Counted from the stretch's first letter, positions 43,444-53,236 are shown. The stretch is DNA of 64,000 nt from Haloferax sp046557615 (GCF_046557615.1 NZ_JBKIII010000001.1:806001-870000); one strand, 5' to 3'. Translations and numbers: made by a program. Notes: generated from the sequence alone by a model not told the origin.

Positions 43444-44240
43444 GCGAGATGGACGACCTGTTCGCGGTGGCCGCCCGCGAGTTGCAGACGATGGCGCGAA
43501 CGCCTGCGATGATTGCGCTCTCGGGGGCGTTCACGCTCACCATCGTCGCCGTCGCGGCCGCCGGGTCGGGGGCGCGCGGTGGGTTCGTTCCGCTCGTCCT
43601 CGACTTGCTTCCCTTCGTCGAACTCCTCTTGCCACTGCTCGCGTTCGCACTCTGCTATCGCGTCATCCTCGCTGACCGCGACCACGGCGAGATAGACGTG
43701 CTTCGAACCTTCGGCGTCTCCCGGTTGGCCTACGTCGGGGGTATCTACCTCGGGCGTGGGCTCACGCTCGTCACCGTCGTCGGCGTGTCGCTCGTCGCCG
43801 CCGGAGTGACCGTGCTGGTCTTATCGCCGCCCGCGCCGACGTTTCTCGCGCTCAACACGGCCGCCGACTCGCCGCTCGCCTTCGTGAGGTTCGGCGTCCT
43901 CGCAGTGCTGTTCGCACTCACCACTGCGGCGATTGCACTCGCCATCTCGGCGGCGGCGCGAACGACGCGGCAGGCACTCGCGGTCGCAATTGGTCTACTC
44001 GTCGTCTTCGTCGTCGGTATCGACGCCACGGCAATTGCGGGCGTCCTCTCGGGGACGTTCGGATTAGAGACTGCACCCGCGTTGCTCGCACTCAGCCCGA
44101 ACGGGGCGTTTCGTACGCTCGTCTTCTCGCTCGCCGTCGATTCCGGATCATCCGCGTCGCCACTGCTCGCGCTCGTCGGGTTGTTCGCGTGGCTCGGTGG
44201 GAGTCTGCTTCTCGCGGTTGCGACTGCGTGGGACCGATAA
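43440..44240 (+). CDS. nosY: ABC transporter permease NosY
   Basis: A 266-residue ABC-2 type permease with six membrane helices. It starts with the ATGA overlap with nosF. The N-terminal AARELQTMARTPAMIALSGA and the ADRDHGEIDVLRTFGVSRLAY loop are typical of NosY-type subunits. NosFY forms the transporter that works with secreted NosD. NosZ, NosL and regulators are not in the window, so this is an orphan nosDFY group unless nosZ lies elsewhere. Confidence 0.85.
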   Translation: MSEMDDLFAVAARELQTMARTPAMIALSGAFTLTIVAVAAAGSGARGGFVPLVLDLLPFVELLLPLLAFALCYRVILADRDHGEIDVLRTFGVSRLAYVGGIYLGRGLTLVTVVGVSLVAAGVTVLVLSPPAPTFLALNTAADSPLAFVRFGVLAVLFALTTAAIALAISAAARTTRQALAVAIGLLVVFVVGIDATAIAGVLSGTFGLETAPALLALSPNGAFRTLVFSLAVDSGSSASPLLALVGLFAWLGGSLLLAVATAWDR

Positions 44241-44271
44241 CCCGACGTCGCAGAAAATTGGGTGGTCGTGT

Positions 44272-44916
44272 TCAGCCGAAGTTTTCGACTTTTGCAGCGT
44301 CGGCGTCGCCACCGGCGGCTTCGAGGGCTTCGATTGCCGCCTCGACGAAGGAGGCGAAGCCGTAGACGAACACTTGCTCGCCGTCTGCACCGGTCAGGGC
44401 GTCGGAAACGGCGTCGGTGAGCGCCGAGTCGTCGTCAGCGATGACGACCGATGCGCCGTTGTCGGAGAGTGCGTTCAGTCGCTCTTCGTGTGCGGGCGCG
44501 TCGTCGATATAGACGACTGCGGCCTCGTTGGCGTCTGCGATGGCGGCTTCGGCGATTCCGACTGCGGGGCCGACACCGGGTCCACCGGCGAGGACGACGA
44601 CGCGCTCGTCTGCGGCGTAGTAGCTATCTCCGAAGGGGCCGGTGAGCGTCAGTTCGTCACCCGCTTCGAGCGATTCGAGGTGTTTGCTGAACGGTCCGGC
44701 CTCGTCGGGGTCGATACCGACGGTCACTTCGAACGTCTCGGTGACGCTGGGCGACGAGAGTGTGTAGAAGCGCGCGTAGGACTCGCCGTCGAGTTCGGCA
44801 CCGAGTTTGACGAACTGACCGGGTTCGGCCTCGAAACCGTCGGGCGTCTCGAACTCGATGGCAACCGTATCGGGTCCAACGTCGCGGACTGCGGCAACAG
44901 TCACAGATGCGTCCAT
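44272..44916 (-). CDS. Ferredoxin-NADP reductase-like flavoprotein
   Basis: A 214-residue oxidoreductase. The FAD domain is visible with ARFYTLSSPS (the RxY[ST] motif, about 47-56), the GPFGDSYY loop, and the NAD(P) domain with GGPGVGPAVGIAEA (about 112-125). YGFASFVEAA follows and the VENFG C-terminus is typical. It is compact, and could reduce a ferredoxin or be an electron partner of the korAB enzyme encoded divergently upstream. The gap to korA is 284 bp and AT-rich, with no other gene seen. Confidence 0.82.
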   Translation of the reverse strand: MDASVTVAAVRDVGPDTVAIEFETPDGFEAEPGQFVKLGAELDGESYARFYTLSSPSVTETFEVTVGIDPDEAGPFSKHLESLEAGDELTLTGPFGDSYYAADERVVVLAGGPGVGPAVGIAEAAIADANEAAVVYIDDAPAHEERLNALSDNGASVVIADDDSALTDAVSDALTGADGEQVFVYGFASFVEAAIEALEAAGGDADAAKVENFG

Positions 44917-45200
44917 ACGGTGGGCTTTGTCGCACCCTCACAAGGGCCTTGCTTTCCCGTACTCTCATGCCGACACCGAATCTCGAAAAAGGAGCAATAA
45001 TTTCCCCAAGCCCTCTCGCGGAATGAATAACTGGACGATTGTCCAATTCGCACATATTGTGTGTGCAATCGAAAATCACACAACACCATAATATACCGTT
45101 ACACAGGCCGTATCACCCGATTTCGTTCACGTTTCGAATCAGTAAATGACACAAATTTTCAGAAGGCTTTTCACCCGGCTATGGGTACGATTCACTCAGC

Positions 45201-46958
45201 ATGCCTGCGGACTTCAATTGGGCCATCGGTGGCGAGGCTGGCGATGGCATTGACTCCACGGGGAAGATTTTCGCTCAGGCACTGTCTCGGGCTGGACGAC
45301 ACGTGTTTACCTCCAAGGATTTCGCATCGCGAATCCGTGGCGGCTACACGGCGTACAAGGTCCGGACGGCTGTCGACCCCGTGCAAAGTGTCGTTGACCG
45401 TCTCGATGTTCTCATCGCACTCACACCACGTACTATCGAGGAAAACCTCGACGAGCTCCACGAGGGCTCGGTAATCATCTACGACGGCGACCGCTCTACG
45501 ATGGCGGACGTCGAAATCCCTGAGGGGATGATTGGGCTGGACGTTCCCCTCAAAGCGCTCGCAGAGGAAGCGGGTGGGGCTATCATGCGCAACGTCGTCG
45601 CACTCGGCGCGGCGTGTGCAGTCGCGGACTTCCCCATCGAAAACCTCGACAGCGCACTCCAGAAACGCTTCGGCGGCAAGGGCGAAGCAATCGTGGAGAA
45701 CAACAAGAAAGCGGCTCGCGCTGGGCGGGACTACGTGAACGAGGAGTTCGAAGTCGAACCGGACTACAACCTCGAAACCACGGATAACGACTACGTTCTT
45801 CTCAACGGTGACGAGGCAATCGGCATGGGCGCACTCGCCGCCGGATGCCGGTTCTACGCTGGCTACCCCATCACCCCGGCGACGAACGTGATGGAGTACC
45901 TCACCGGTCGTATCGAGCGCTACGGCGGTCACGTCGTCCAAGCAGAGGACGAACTCGCCGCGATCAACCTCGCACTCGGTGCCGCACGCGCCGGTGCGCG
46001 TTCGATGACCGCAACCTCCGGCCCGGGTATCGACCTGATGGCCGAGACGTTCGGTCTCATCGCAACCTCCGAAACTCCGCTCGTCATCGTGGACGTCATG
46101 CGTTCTGGTCCATCGACTGGGATGCCGACGAAGCAAGAACAGGGCGACCTGAACATGATGCTCTACGGCGGCCACGGCGAGATTCCACGCTTCGTCGTCA
46201 CGCCGACGACCATCTCCGAATGTTTCTGGAAGACCGTCGAGGCGTTCAACCTCGCCGAGAAGTACCAGGTTCCGGTGTACGTCGGTGCGGACCTCGCACT
46301 CGCAGTCACCGAACAGACGTTCCCGCCTGAGGCGTTCGACATGGACGAAGTCGAAATCGACCGCGGCAAGGTCGTCGACGACGACTCCATCGAAGAATGG
46401 CTCGACGAGAAGGGTCGCTTCCAACCACACGCAATCACCGACGACGGTGTCAGCCCCCGCGCCTTCCCCGGCACGGAACAGGGCGCACACATGTCCACCG
46501 GCCTCGAACACGACGAACTCGGTCGTCGCTCCGAGGACAAGGGAATGCGCATCGAGCAGGTCGACAAGCGCAACCGCAAGGTGCAGACCGCAAAGGACAC
46601 CGAGGACTTCTCGCCGCGCGAATTCGGCGACAGTGACTCCGACAAACTCGTCATCTCGTGGGGGTCGAACGAGGGCGCAATCATCGAGGCGATGGACTTC
46701 CTCGAAGAAGAGGGCGTCAACGTCCGTTTCCTCTCTGTCCCCTACATCTTCCCACGTCCGGACCTCTCGGATGCCATCGAATCGGCAGACGAAGTCGTCG
46801 TGGTCGAGTGTAACGCGACGGGACAGTTCGCCGATATCGTCGAACACGACACGCTGACGCGCGTCAAGCGCATCAACAAGTACAACGGCGTTCGATTCAA
46901 GGCCGACGAACTCGCAAAACAAATTAAGGCGACTATCGCCGAGGAGGGTTCCGCATGA
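45201..46958 (+). CDS. korA: 2-oxoacid:ferredoxin oxidoreductase alpha subunit (KorA/PorA type)
   Basis: A 585-residue subunit that fuses the gamma domain (about 1-190, GGEAGDGIDSTGKIFAQALS with the FASRIRGGYTAYKVR motif) to the alpha domain (about 200-585, with AGYPITPATNVMEYL). Such enzymes oxidise 2-oxoglutarate or pyruvate with CoA, reducing ferredoxin; haloarchaeal versions have no delta (iron-sulfur) subunit. A TATA-like GGCTTTTCACC lies about 35 nt upstream. The beta subunit follows with a 4-bp ATGA overlap. Kor is likelier than Por because its alpha N-terminus has the fused order gamma-alpha; substrate is not proven. Confidence 0.9.
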   Translation: MPADFNWAIGGEAGDGIDSTGKIFAQALSRAGRHVFTSKDFASRIRGGYTAYKVRTAVDPVQSVVDRLDVLIALTPRTIEENLDELHEGSVIIYDGDRSTMADVEIPEGMIGLDVPLKALAEEAGGAIMRNVVALGAACAVADFPIENLDSALQKRFGGKGEAIVENNKKAARAGRDYVNEEFEVEPDYNLETTDNDYVLLNGDEAIGMGALAAGCRFYAGYPITPATNVMEYLTGRIERYGGHVVQAEDELAAINLALGAARAGARSMTATSGPGIDLMAETFGLIATSETPLVIVDVMRSGPSTGMPTKQEQGDLNMMLYGGHGEIPRFVVTPTTISECFWKTVEAFNLAEKYQVPVYVGADLALAVTEQTFPPEAFDMDEVEIDRGKVVDDDSIEEWLDEKGRFQPHAITDDGVSPRAFPGTEQGAHMSTGLEHDELGRRSEDKGMRIEQVDKRNRKVQTAKDTEDFSPREFGDSDSDKLVISWGSNEGAIIEAMDFLEEEGVNVRFLSVPYIFPRPDLSDAIESADEVVVVECNATGQFADIVEHDTLTRVKRINKYNGVRFKADELAKQIKATIAEEGSA

Positions 46959-47818
46959 GCTCAAACGTTCGCTTCACCGACTTCAAATCCGACAAACAAC
47001 CGACCTGGTGTCCTGGCTGTGGGGACTTCGGGACGATGAACGGCATCATGAAAGCACTCGCCAACTCCGGCACCGACCCGGACAACACGTTCTTCGTGGC
47101 CGGTATCGGCTGTTCCGGCAAGATTGGGACGTACATGAACGCGTACGCCATCCACGGCGTCCACGGCCGTTCGCTCCCCGTCGCCGCCGGTGCAAAACTG
47201 GCGAACCCCGACCTGACCGTCGTCGCCGCCGGTGGTGACGGTGACGGGTACTCGATTGGTGCTGGTCACTTCATCCACGCCGTCCGCCGCAACGTCGATA
47301 TGGCGTACGTCGTCATGGACAACCGCATCTACGGCCTGACCAAGGGTCAGGCGTCGCCGACCTCGCGCGAGGACTTCGAAACCTCGACGACGCCGGAAGG
47401 CCCCAAACAGCCTCCGGTCAACCCGATGGCACTCTCGCTCGCCGCAGGCGGGACGTTCATCGCGCAGTCGTTCGCAACGGACCACAAGCGCCACGCCGAA
47501 ATCGTCCAGCAGGCTATCGAACACGACGGCTTCGGCTTCGTGAACGTCTTCAGTCCGTGTGTCACGTTCAACGACGTTGACACCTACGACTACTTCCGTG
47601 ACAACCTCGTGGACCTCGCAGACACCGACCACGACCCAACGGACTACGAGGCCGCAAAGACGAAGATTCTCGACTCCTCGAAGGAGTACGAGGGCGTCAT
47701 CTACAAAGACGAAGGCTCGACCTCCTACGAAGAGAAGTTCGGCGTCACCGAGAACATGTCCGAAATCGGCACCGGTGCGCCCGACGACGCGATGGACCTC
47801 GTCCGCGAGTTCTACTAA
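46955..47818 (+). CDS. korB: 2-oxoacid:ferredoxin oxidoreductase beta subunit
   Basis: A 287-residue TPP-binding subunit. WCPGCGDFG near residue 25 and GIGCSGKIGTYMN, then the TPP-Mg motif GDGDGYSIGAGH, and RRNVDMAYVVMDNRIYGLTKGQASPT with the usual NxxYGLTxGQ. Cysteines of the N-terminal CPGC and the CSG motif bind the single [4Fe-4S] cluster. It overlaps korA by 4 bp and converges on the lipoprotein gene. Confidence 0.93.
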   Translation: MSSNVRFTDFKSDKQPTWCPGCGDFGTMNGIMKALANSGTDPDNTFFVAGIGCSGKIGTYMNAYAIHGVHGRSLPVAAGAKLANPDLTVVAAGGDGDGYSIGAGHFIHAVRRNVDMAYVVMDNRIYGLTKGQASPTSREDFETSTTPEGPKQPPVNPMALSLAAGGTFIAQSFATDHKRHAEIVQQAIEHDGFGFVNVFSPCVTFNDVDTYDYFRDNLVDLADTDHDPTDYEAAKTKILDSSKEYEGVIYKDEGSTSYEEKFGVTENMSEIGTGAPDDAMDLVREFY

Positions 47819-47835
47819 CTCGCACCCTCGGTTTT

Positions 47836-48522
47836 CTATTCGTTTTCGACCGTTCCCGGATGTTCGACAGCACTCGCTAGCGCTGCTATCGTCTCGGCTT
47901 CACCCGAACCTGTACCCGTGAGCGCGAAGACGACGATGACGTCACCGTCGTGTTCGACGGTCGCAACGTGGATTCGAACAGTCGCTTCGCCGCCTTCGTA
48001 CTGGACTTGCTCACCATCGACGGTTCGTTCACCGGGTTCGATGGTGACGGTTCCCTCGTAGGTGACGAGTTCAGTCTCGCGTTCGAGTATCGTCACGTCT
48101 TGTGACCCGACTTCGCGGATGTTGTTGAGTTCCGGCGCGTTCGCGGTCGACTGGGCTTGGGCGAAAAGCGAGAGACCGGTCGAGACGAGTTCGCGACTTC
48201 CGAGCGTGGCGAGTGGGTTCACCGACTGCCCGGCGACTTCGACGTTCGGCGACGAGATGACCGTTACCGCCGTCAACTCCGTCCCGTTCGACGGCCTCGA
48301 ATAGCCCGAAATCCAGACGTTGGCCCGCACGTCACGTGACGCAGGACCAACGTTCACTTCCTGCGATATCGGCACTTCAGTCGTATTCCCGTGGATGTAA
48401 CCGTGTGATTCGTATGCTGTGGCCGGAATCGTTGCAGGCTCTGCCGAGAGCGTCGTCGCTCCGCCGAGACAGCCAGCGAGGACGACGATTACGACGAGAG
48501 CGAGCGGTACTGTGGGTCGCAT
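47836..48522 (-). CDS. Lipoprotein of unknown function (DUF6517-like)
   Basis: A 228-residue secreted protein. The signal peptide is PTVPLALVVIVVLAGCLGG with the lipobox LAGC, so it is lipid-anchored. The body is beta-rich (VTVISSPNVEVAGQSVNPL then EPGERTVDGEQVQYEGG), matching in pattern a haloarchaeal DUF6517-type family from memory. The ATG at 48522 starts the signal peptide; the frame is open 9 codons further. It ends 17 bp from korB. Function unknown. Confidence 0.65.
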   Translation of the reverse strand: MRPTVPLALVVIVVLAGCLGGATTLSAEPATIPATAYESHGYIHGNTTEVPISQEVNVGPASRDVRANVWISGYSRPSNGTELTAVTVISSPNVEVAGQSVNPLATLGSRELVSTGLSLFAQAQSTANAPELNNIREVGSQDVTILERETELVTYEGTVTIEPGERTVDGEQVQYEGGEATVRIHVATVEHDGDVIVVFALTGTGSGEAETIAALASAVEHPGTVENE

Positions 48523-48658
48523 GGCATCTCTAACGCGCGCAGACGACATGACACGTTCGGTGAGAAACTCGAAGTTGAGAACGAATCGAGATTCGGCAGA
48601 GGCGGAAATTCACCCCTCTTTCGACACGCCTTTTCAACTCGGAACCCACGTGTCGCAC

Positions 48659-49486
48659 ATGACGAAACAGCTGTCTGCAGAGAGCGTACCGTCTGCGAAC
48701 GGGATGCCCGTACTCGGTCTCGGCACGTGGGAGAATACGGACCCCGAAGACTGTGCAAATGCAGTGAAGACAGCACTGGAGATGGGCTATCGCCACATCG
48801 ACACTGCCCAGATTTACGGCAACGAAGCAGAAGTCGGTGAAGGTCTCGCCGCCGCCGACGTCGACCGCGACGACATCTTCCTCGCAACCAAGGTCTGGAT
48901 TGACGAACTCTCCTACGACGACGTTATCGAGAGTACCCGCGAGAGCCTCGACAAACTCGGCGTCGAATACGTGGACTTGCTCTACATCCACTGGCCAGCA
49001 CGCGAGTACGAACCCGAAGAGACGCTCGATGCGTTCAACGAACTCGTCGAAGAAGGCCTCACGAAGCGCATCGGCATCTCGAACTTCGAACCCGACCAAG
49101 TTCGTGAAGCGGTCGAACTCTCCGATGCACCCATCTTTGCGAACCAAATCGAACTCCACCCACTGCTTCCGCAGGAAGAACTCCGCGATGCCTGCGCCGA
49201 GGAAGACGTCGAAATCGTCGCCTACTCTCCACTCGCCCGTGGCGAAGTGTTCAACGTCCCGACGCTCACCGAAATCGCCGAGAAACACGACGTGAGCGAA
49301 GCACAGGTGTCGCTCGCGTGGCTCCGTGAGAAAGGCGTAACCGCCATCCCGAAAGCGACGAGTGAAGGCCACATCCGCGACAACTGGGAGTCGCTCTCGC
49401 TCAAACTCGATGACGAAGATATCGACGCCATCGACACCATCGAGACGGTGGACCGCCGTGTCGACCCCGGCTTTGCGCCCTGGTAA
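48659..49486 (+). CDS. Aldo/keto reductase
   Basis: A 275-residue NADPH-dependent reductase with the TIM-barrel tetrad D48, Y53, K78 and H111 (DTAQIYGNE, LATKVWID, LLYIHWP). The GMPVLGLGTW start, IGISNF and the C-terminal IPKATSEGHI (nucleotide phosphate) are typical. It may act on methylglyoxal, sugars or ketones. The ATG at 48659 is the natural start; the frame could run 80 codons upstream through non-coding DNA of the divergent lipoprotein gene. Long upstream gap to the lipoprotein: 136 bp. Confidence 0.92.
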   Translation: MTKQLSAESVPSANGMPVLGLGTWENTDPEDCANAVKTALEMGYRHIDTAQIYGNEAEVGEGLAAADVDRDDIFLATKVWIDELSYDDVIESTRESLDKLGVEYVDLLYIHWPAREYEPEETLDAFNELVEEGLTKRIGISNFEPDQVREAVELSDAPIFANQIELHPLLPQEELRDACAEEDVEIVAYSPLARGEVFNVPTLTEIAEKHDVSEAQVSLAWLREKGVTAIPKATSEGHIRDNWESLSLKLDDEDIDAIDTIETVDRRVDPGFAPW

Positions 49487-49590
49487 GCAGAAGCCGCCCT
49501 CGAGCCTCACCATCACCACACGCTGATTTTTCGCGTTCGCCGCATTCGTTCGCCGTAACGGATTTCTTTACGCCGTCCCGACAGACGCGT

Positions 49591-49782
49591 ATGGAATTTG
49601 ACCTGACACGGACAGTCGCCCTGCTCGTCGCACTCGTCCTGCTCGGAACGCTCGCGCTCATCGGAATGGGATTCATGGCGACGGCGACGGTCTTGATGAT
49701 GGTGACGCCCGCGATGCTCGTCTTCGGCGCGATTTGTCTCGCGCTCGGCATCAAGCACGGTGAGTACCGCGCAGCCAACTAA
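49591..49782 (+). CDS. Small membrane protein of a haloarchaeal family
   Basis: A 63-residue protein with two hydrophobic helices (about 8-30 and 36-52) and a short basic tail GIKHGEYRAAN. It resembles a conserved haloarchaeal family recalled as DUF7333. It converges on the DUF373 gene with 7 bp between. Function unknown. Confidence 0.6.
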   Translation: MEFDLTRTVALLVALVLLGTLALIGMGFMATATVLMMVTPAMLVFGAICLALGIKHGEYRAAN

Positions 49783-49789
49783 TTCTAAT

Positions 49790-50914
49790 CTAACTCTCGT
49801 TTCGCTGTTCGACTACGTCCTCGAACGTCTCGTTCGAGACGCTCGCCGAGATTCGAACACCGACGAGGCTGATGATGATACCGGCGGTGATGAACATCGC
49901 TAATCGCTGGACAGGAGAGAGTTCGACCTGGCCAAGCAACACGAGGTGGTCGAGAAAGCCTTGTCGTTCGAGCAGGTAGCCAGCAAAACCGCGGACGACT
50001 AATCCGATAGCGATGACACCGAACGGGAGGTTCATGTACGACGAGGGGACTCCCTCGCTTCCGATGAGTTCGTCGAGGAGGCGACCCGCGCTCGCGGTGA
50101 GTGCGGCGAGTGCGAGCCACGGAACGCTGTGGTAGACGAACAGCACCGACGGAACCAGCACGTCACCCTCCATCGCCGGGCCGCGGATTTCGAGTGCGCC
50201 GAGAAATATCCCGACGATTGCAAGCCCGGCAGCGACGGCGTAGGTAACGACCGAGACCTGCCCAGAGTACAGGGTGTCTCGAATCTGCTCTTGTGTTTCC
50301 GAGAGGAACTTGTCGATAGCCAATCCCTTGTAGAGAAAGACGGCACCGGCGAGTGCTGCAAGGCCTGCCAACGCAACCGCAGGCGTGAACTGGACGAGTA
50401 ACAGCGGGAGGAGCAACAAACCGACGCCGAGCGGAACGAGAACCGTCGAACGAAGTTCTTCGTCCGCCAAGAACTGCTTGAGCAGGTAGTACGTCGATTC
50501 GATGTCGTGGGCTTGTCGAACGACCACTCGGTCTACGGCATCGACGCGGAGACGACTTTCGACGACGGGGACGAGTCGCTCGTCTTCTGCACTGTCGATG
50601 ACGACGACGGCCGCCTCGGCATCGTAAGTTGCAACGAGGTCGTCGAGTTGGAGCGCGACCGACCGGTCGAGACCGACCGTCGTATCGCTCGTCCCCGAGA
50701 TGACGGCGACTTCCGCATCTTCGCGCTCGTCGCGGAGTTCACGAGTCACGCGAAGGGCTTCGAGTAAACAGTTGACGCTCGAGTCCTCTGGGTCAGACAG
50801 ACCGACTTCGGTGACGAGCGAGCGGACGGCCTCCCAGCCAACGACCGGCATCGAAAGGCCAGTCTTCCGACTGATGTCGTTCGTCCGGTCGACACAGAGA
50901 ACGAGCGTTGTCAC
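49790..50914 (-). CDS. DUF373 family membrane protein
   Basis: A 374-residue protein. The N-terminal ~150 residues are soluble and alpha/beta (TTLVLCVDRTNDISRKTGL at the start, VISGTSDTTVGLDRSVALQ), followed by about seven membrane helices from residue 157 to the end with 'FLYKGLAIDKFLS' and 'IRDTLYSGQVSVVTYAVA' loops. DUF373 proteins occur widely in archaea; no function is established. It is followed by sppA on the same strand (56 bp gap). Confidence 0.88.
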   Translation of the reverse strand: MTTLVLCVDRTNDISRKTGLSMPVVGWEAVRSLVTEVGLSDPEDSSVNCLLEALRVTRELRDEREDAEVAVISGTSDTTVGLDRSVALQLDDLVATYDAEAAVVVIDSAEDERLVPVVESRLRVDAVDRVVVRQAHDIESTYYLLKQFLADEELRSTVLVPLGVGLLLLPLLLVQFTPAVALAGLAALAGAVFLYKGLAIDKFLSETQEQIRDTLYSGQVSVVTYAVAAGLAIVGIFLGALEIRGPAMEGDVLVPSVLFVYHSVPWLALAALTASAGRLLDELIGSEGVPSSYMNLPFGVIAIGLVVRGFAGYLLERQGFLDHLVLLGQVELSPVQRLAMFITAGIIISLVGVRISASVSNETFEDVVEQRNES

Positions 50915-50970
50915 GACGCGACAAAACGCAGGCGTGAGGTAAAAACCCCCTCGGTTGTCGAACTCTGGTC

Positions 50971-51972
50971 TTAGAATCGAAACCGCAGGCCATCGGTGTT
51001 CTCGAGCGACGAAGAGAGACCCGCACCGAACGCGTAAGTGAGGTATTGCGCACTGCCGCGCAGTCGTGCGGCGAGTCGGCGGTGTGGGGTGAACTCGCGC
51101 ACCTGAACTTCGTCGCGGCCGAGGAGTTCGGCGACGCGGGCTTCCACGTCATCTCTGGTCCCGAGGTGGTCCACGAGGCCGAGGTCGTACGCATCGACGC
51201 CGAGATACACACGGGCTTCCGTCTCACGAATAGCCTGTGGGTCCATCTCTCTGCCGTCGGCGACGCGCTCGACGAAGTGGTCGTAGTAGTCGTCGATGAG
51301 TCCCTGAAGGTACTCGCGTTCGTCGCTCGATGGCTCTTTCAGCACGTTGCCTGCGTCTTTGTACTTCCCTGCGGCGAATCGTTCGTAGGTGATTCCGAGT
51401 CGTTCGGCCAGTCCAGCGGCGTTAACCGACGAACCAATGACGCCAATCGACCCGACGACGCTCGTATCGTGTGCCCAGAGTTCGTCGCACCCGCTGGCAA
51501 TCCAGTAGCCACCGGAGGCGCACACGTCGGTTGCGTACGCGACAGTCGGGCCGTCGAACTCCATCGCCGCGCGGCGAATGTCGTCGCTCGGGAGAACCTC
51601 TCCGCCCGGTGTGTTGAGTTTGAGGATGAGCGCCTCCGCGTTCGAATCGTCCGTGGCGGCGTGAATCTGCTCGACGATGTCATCGGAGGGCGTACCGCCG
51701 CCTCGCCCGGGAATCGGCGGGCCGTCACCATCGCGAGAGATTGGGCCTTCGACGGCGACTTCCGCAACGTCGTATTCTGGATAGATTGACCCGGCGACTC
51801 GTCCAGCGAGTCGAACGCCGATGATAATCGTGACGATGACGAGGAGGATGCCGAGCAGGTCGGCCAGCGTGTCGGGGACGCTGTAGAACAGAATCCAGCC
51901 GACGACTGCAGCGAGGACTGCACCCACGAGGACGATGCCGATGCGGAGCGCTCTGGTTAGTTGACTAGTCAT
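50971..51972 (-). CDS. sppA: Signal peptide peptidase SppA
   Basis: A 333-residue membrane-bound serine protease of the S49 family that cleaves leftover signal peptides. Two N-terminal helices (about 8-30 and 36-57) are followed by the catalytic domain. The serine lies in CASGGYWIASG (about 153), and the lysine base lies in FAAGKYKDAGNVLK. TPGGEVLPSDDIRRA and GSIGVIGSSVNAAGLAERLG are family motifs. It is one domain long, like archaeal and Bacillus SppA, and not the duplicated E. coli form. Confidence 0.93.
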   Translation of the reverse strand: MTSQLTRALRIGIVLVGAVLAAVVGWILFYSVPDTLADLLGILLVIVTIIIGVRLAGRVAGSIYPEYDVAEVAVEGPISRDGDGPPIPGRGGGTPSDDIVEQIHAATDDSNAEALILKLNTPGGEVLPSDDIRRAAMEFDGPTVAYATDVCASGGYWIASGCDELWAHDTSVVGSIGVIGSSVNAAGLAERLGITYERFAAGKYKDAGNVLKEPSSDEREYLQGLIDDYYDHFVERVADGREMDPQAIRETEARVYLGVDAYDLGLVDHLGTRDDVEARVAELLGRDEVQVREFTPHRRLAARLRGSAQYLTYAFGAGLSSSLENTDGLRFRF

Positions 51973-52062
51973 AGTAACTCACTCATAGCCGTCGCTCGGG
52001 GCGCAGTCAGCATAAAAATACAATGTCGCAACTGCGACAAAGAGAGAAAACCGGATTCGGAC

Positions 52063-52986
52063 TTAGAGAAGACCCGCCTTCTGGAGCTTCATCAGGTCCT
52101 CGGTATCGAGCGTCTCGCCTTCCTTGAACTTCTGGTAAATCTCCTCTGCTTCGGCCTTTGCGGCCTCGCGCTGTTCTGCGCGGGAGTCCTTGCGCTGGCG
52201 CTCTTCCTTCTTGTCGAGTTCGCGGAGGCGCTTCTGGACGCGGACGAAGTCCTCGTGGTGACGGTCTGCGGCTTCTTGGGCTTCGACGAAGAGTTCGTGC
52301 ATCTCGTCGGCCTTGTCGCGGATGTCGTCGGCCTCGCGGTATGCCTCGATCATGAGGTTGTGGTGTTCCTGGGCTTCGTCTGCCAGCTCGGTCACCTTCT
52401 GGTGGTGCTGGGACGCCTCGGAACGGACCTCTTCTGCCTCGTCGATGAGTTCTTCGAGGTCACCGCTTTCTTCGACTTTCTCCTTTTTTCCGCGGAGTTC
52501 GTCGCGCTTTTTCTCGATTTTCTCGATGAGTTCGCGCTCATCTTCGGTCGAGAGAACTTCAGTTTGCTGACGGAATTCGAGCTGCTCGATTTCCTCTTTG
52601 AGTTCGTCGATGTCCTTGCCATCGTCGAGTTCGAGGTCGCTCTTCATCGCATCGACCTCGTCAAAGAGTTCGTTGGCCTTCGCGTTGAGTTCGTTGCGCA
52701 GGTTCTTGTGTTCCTGCACAGCCGAGTTCATCTCGTCGCGCTGCTCGCGGTGCTTCTGTGCTTCATCGACCTTCTCGCGTGTCTCTGCGTTGAGGTCGTC
52801 GCGCTTGGATGCGCGCTCAGAAGCCATCTGGTTCAGCTCGTTGCGGCGGTCGCGGAGCTGTCCTGCGAGTTTGATTAGTTCGCCCTTAGAGCCACTTTCC
52901 AGCTTCTCGTCTGGGAGGTCAACATTTCGGTCATCGTCGAGTTTCTGTACGTCGAATTCTTCTAGCACTTCCTGCTTCGTTACCAT
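52063..52986 (-). CDS. Long coiled-coil protein
   Basis: A 307-residue, strongly charged protein that is predicted as one continuous alpha-helical coiled coil from about residue 40 to 275 (KRDDLNAETREKVDEAQK and the heptads that follow). It ends EGETLDTEDLMKLQKAGLL. No known enzyme motif. Conserved coiled-coil proteins of this kind exist in many archaea with no proven role; ribosome association or chromosome organisation are both possible. The 299-bp space upstream holds a dyad and the promoter of the divergent DUF371 gene. Confidence 0.8.
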   Translation of the reverse strand: MVTKQEVLEEFDVQKLDDDRNVDLPDEKLESGSKGELIKLAGQLRDRRNELNQMASERASKRDDLNAETREKVDEAQKHREQRDEMNSAVQEHKNLRNELNAKANELFDEVDAMKSDLELDDGKDIDELKEEIEQLEFRQQTEVLSTEDERELIEKIEKKRDELRGKKEKVEESGDLEELIDEAEEVRSEASQHHQKVTELADEAQEHHNLMIEAYREADDIRDKADEMHELFVEAQEAADRHHEDFVRVQKRLRELDKKEERQRKDSRAEQREAAKAEAEEIYQKFKEGETLDTEDLMKLQKAGLL

Positions 52987-53206
52987 TCGTGATCAAGCCT
53001 CGATACCATCACCACTCCAAGCGTAGCGGCGGCTATATGATTGCAACCGACCGTGGATAAGAAATTCCCGATCATTCTGCGTGCGATGCCACCGAAACGC
53101 CGGAGGCGTTCAGGTACTTTAGCATACAAGCGTCCCAGTAATAAGTACTTCGGTGCCAAAACGGGTGAAAACCGTTACCACGCCGCTCCTAACAGCCATA
53201 TACGCC

Positions 53207-53236
53207 ATGTTACCAATTAACATATTTGTATTTAAA
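53207..53236 (+). promoter_or_regulatory. DUF371 promoter with an adjacent dyad
   Basis: ATGTTA-CCAAT-TAACAT (53207-53223, perfect 6-bp arms) lies directly before the TATA-like TTTAAA (53231-53236). The start at 53286 would have a ~28-nt leader. In the rest of 52987-53285 only short imperfect repeats are seen and no gene. Confidence 0.4.

Noticed and set aside
48419..48658. An 80-residue N-terminal extension of the aldo/keto reductase
   Set aside because: It overlaps the divergent lipoprotein signal peptide and the promoter space. Family members begin at MTKQLSAESV.
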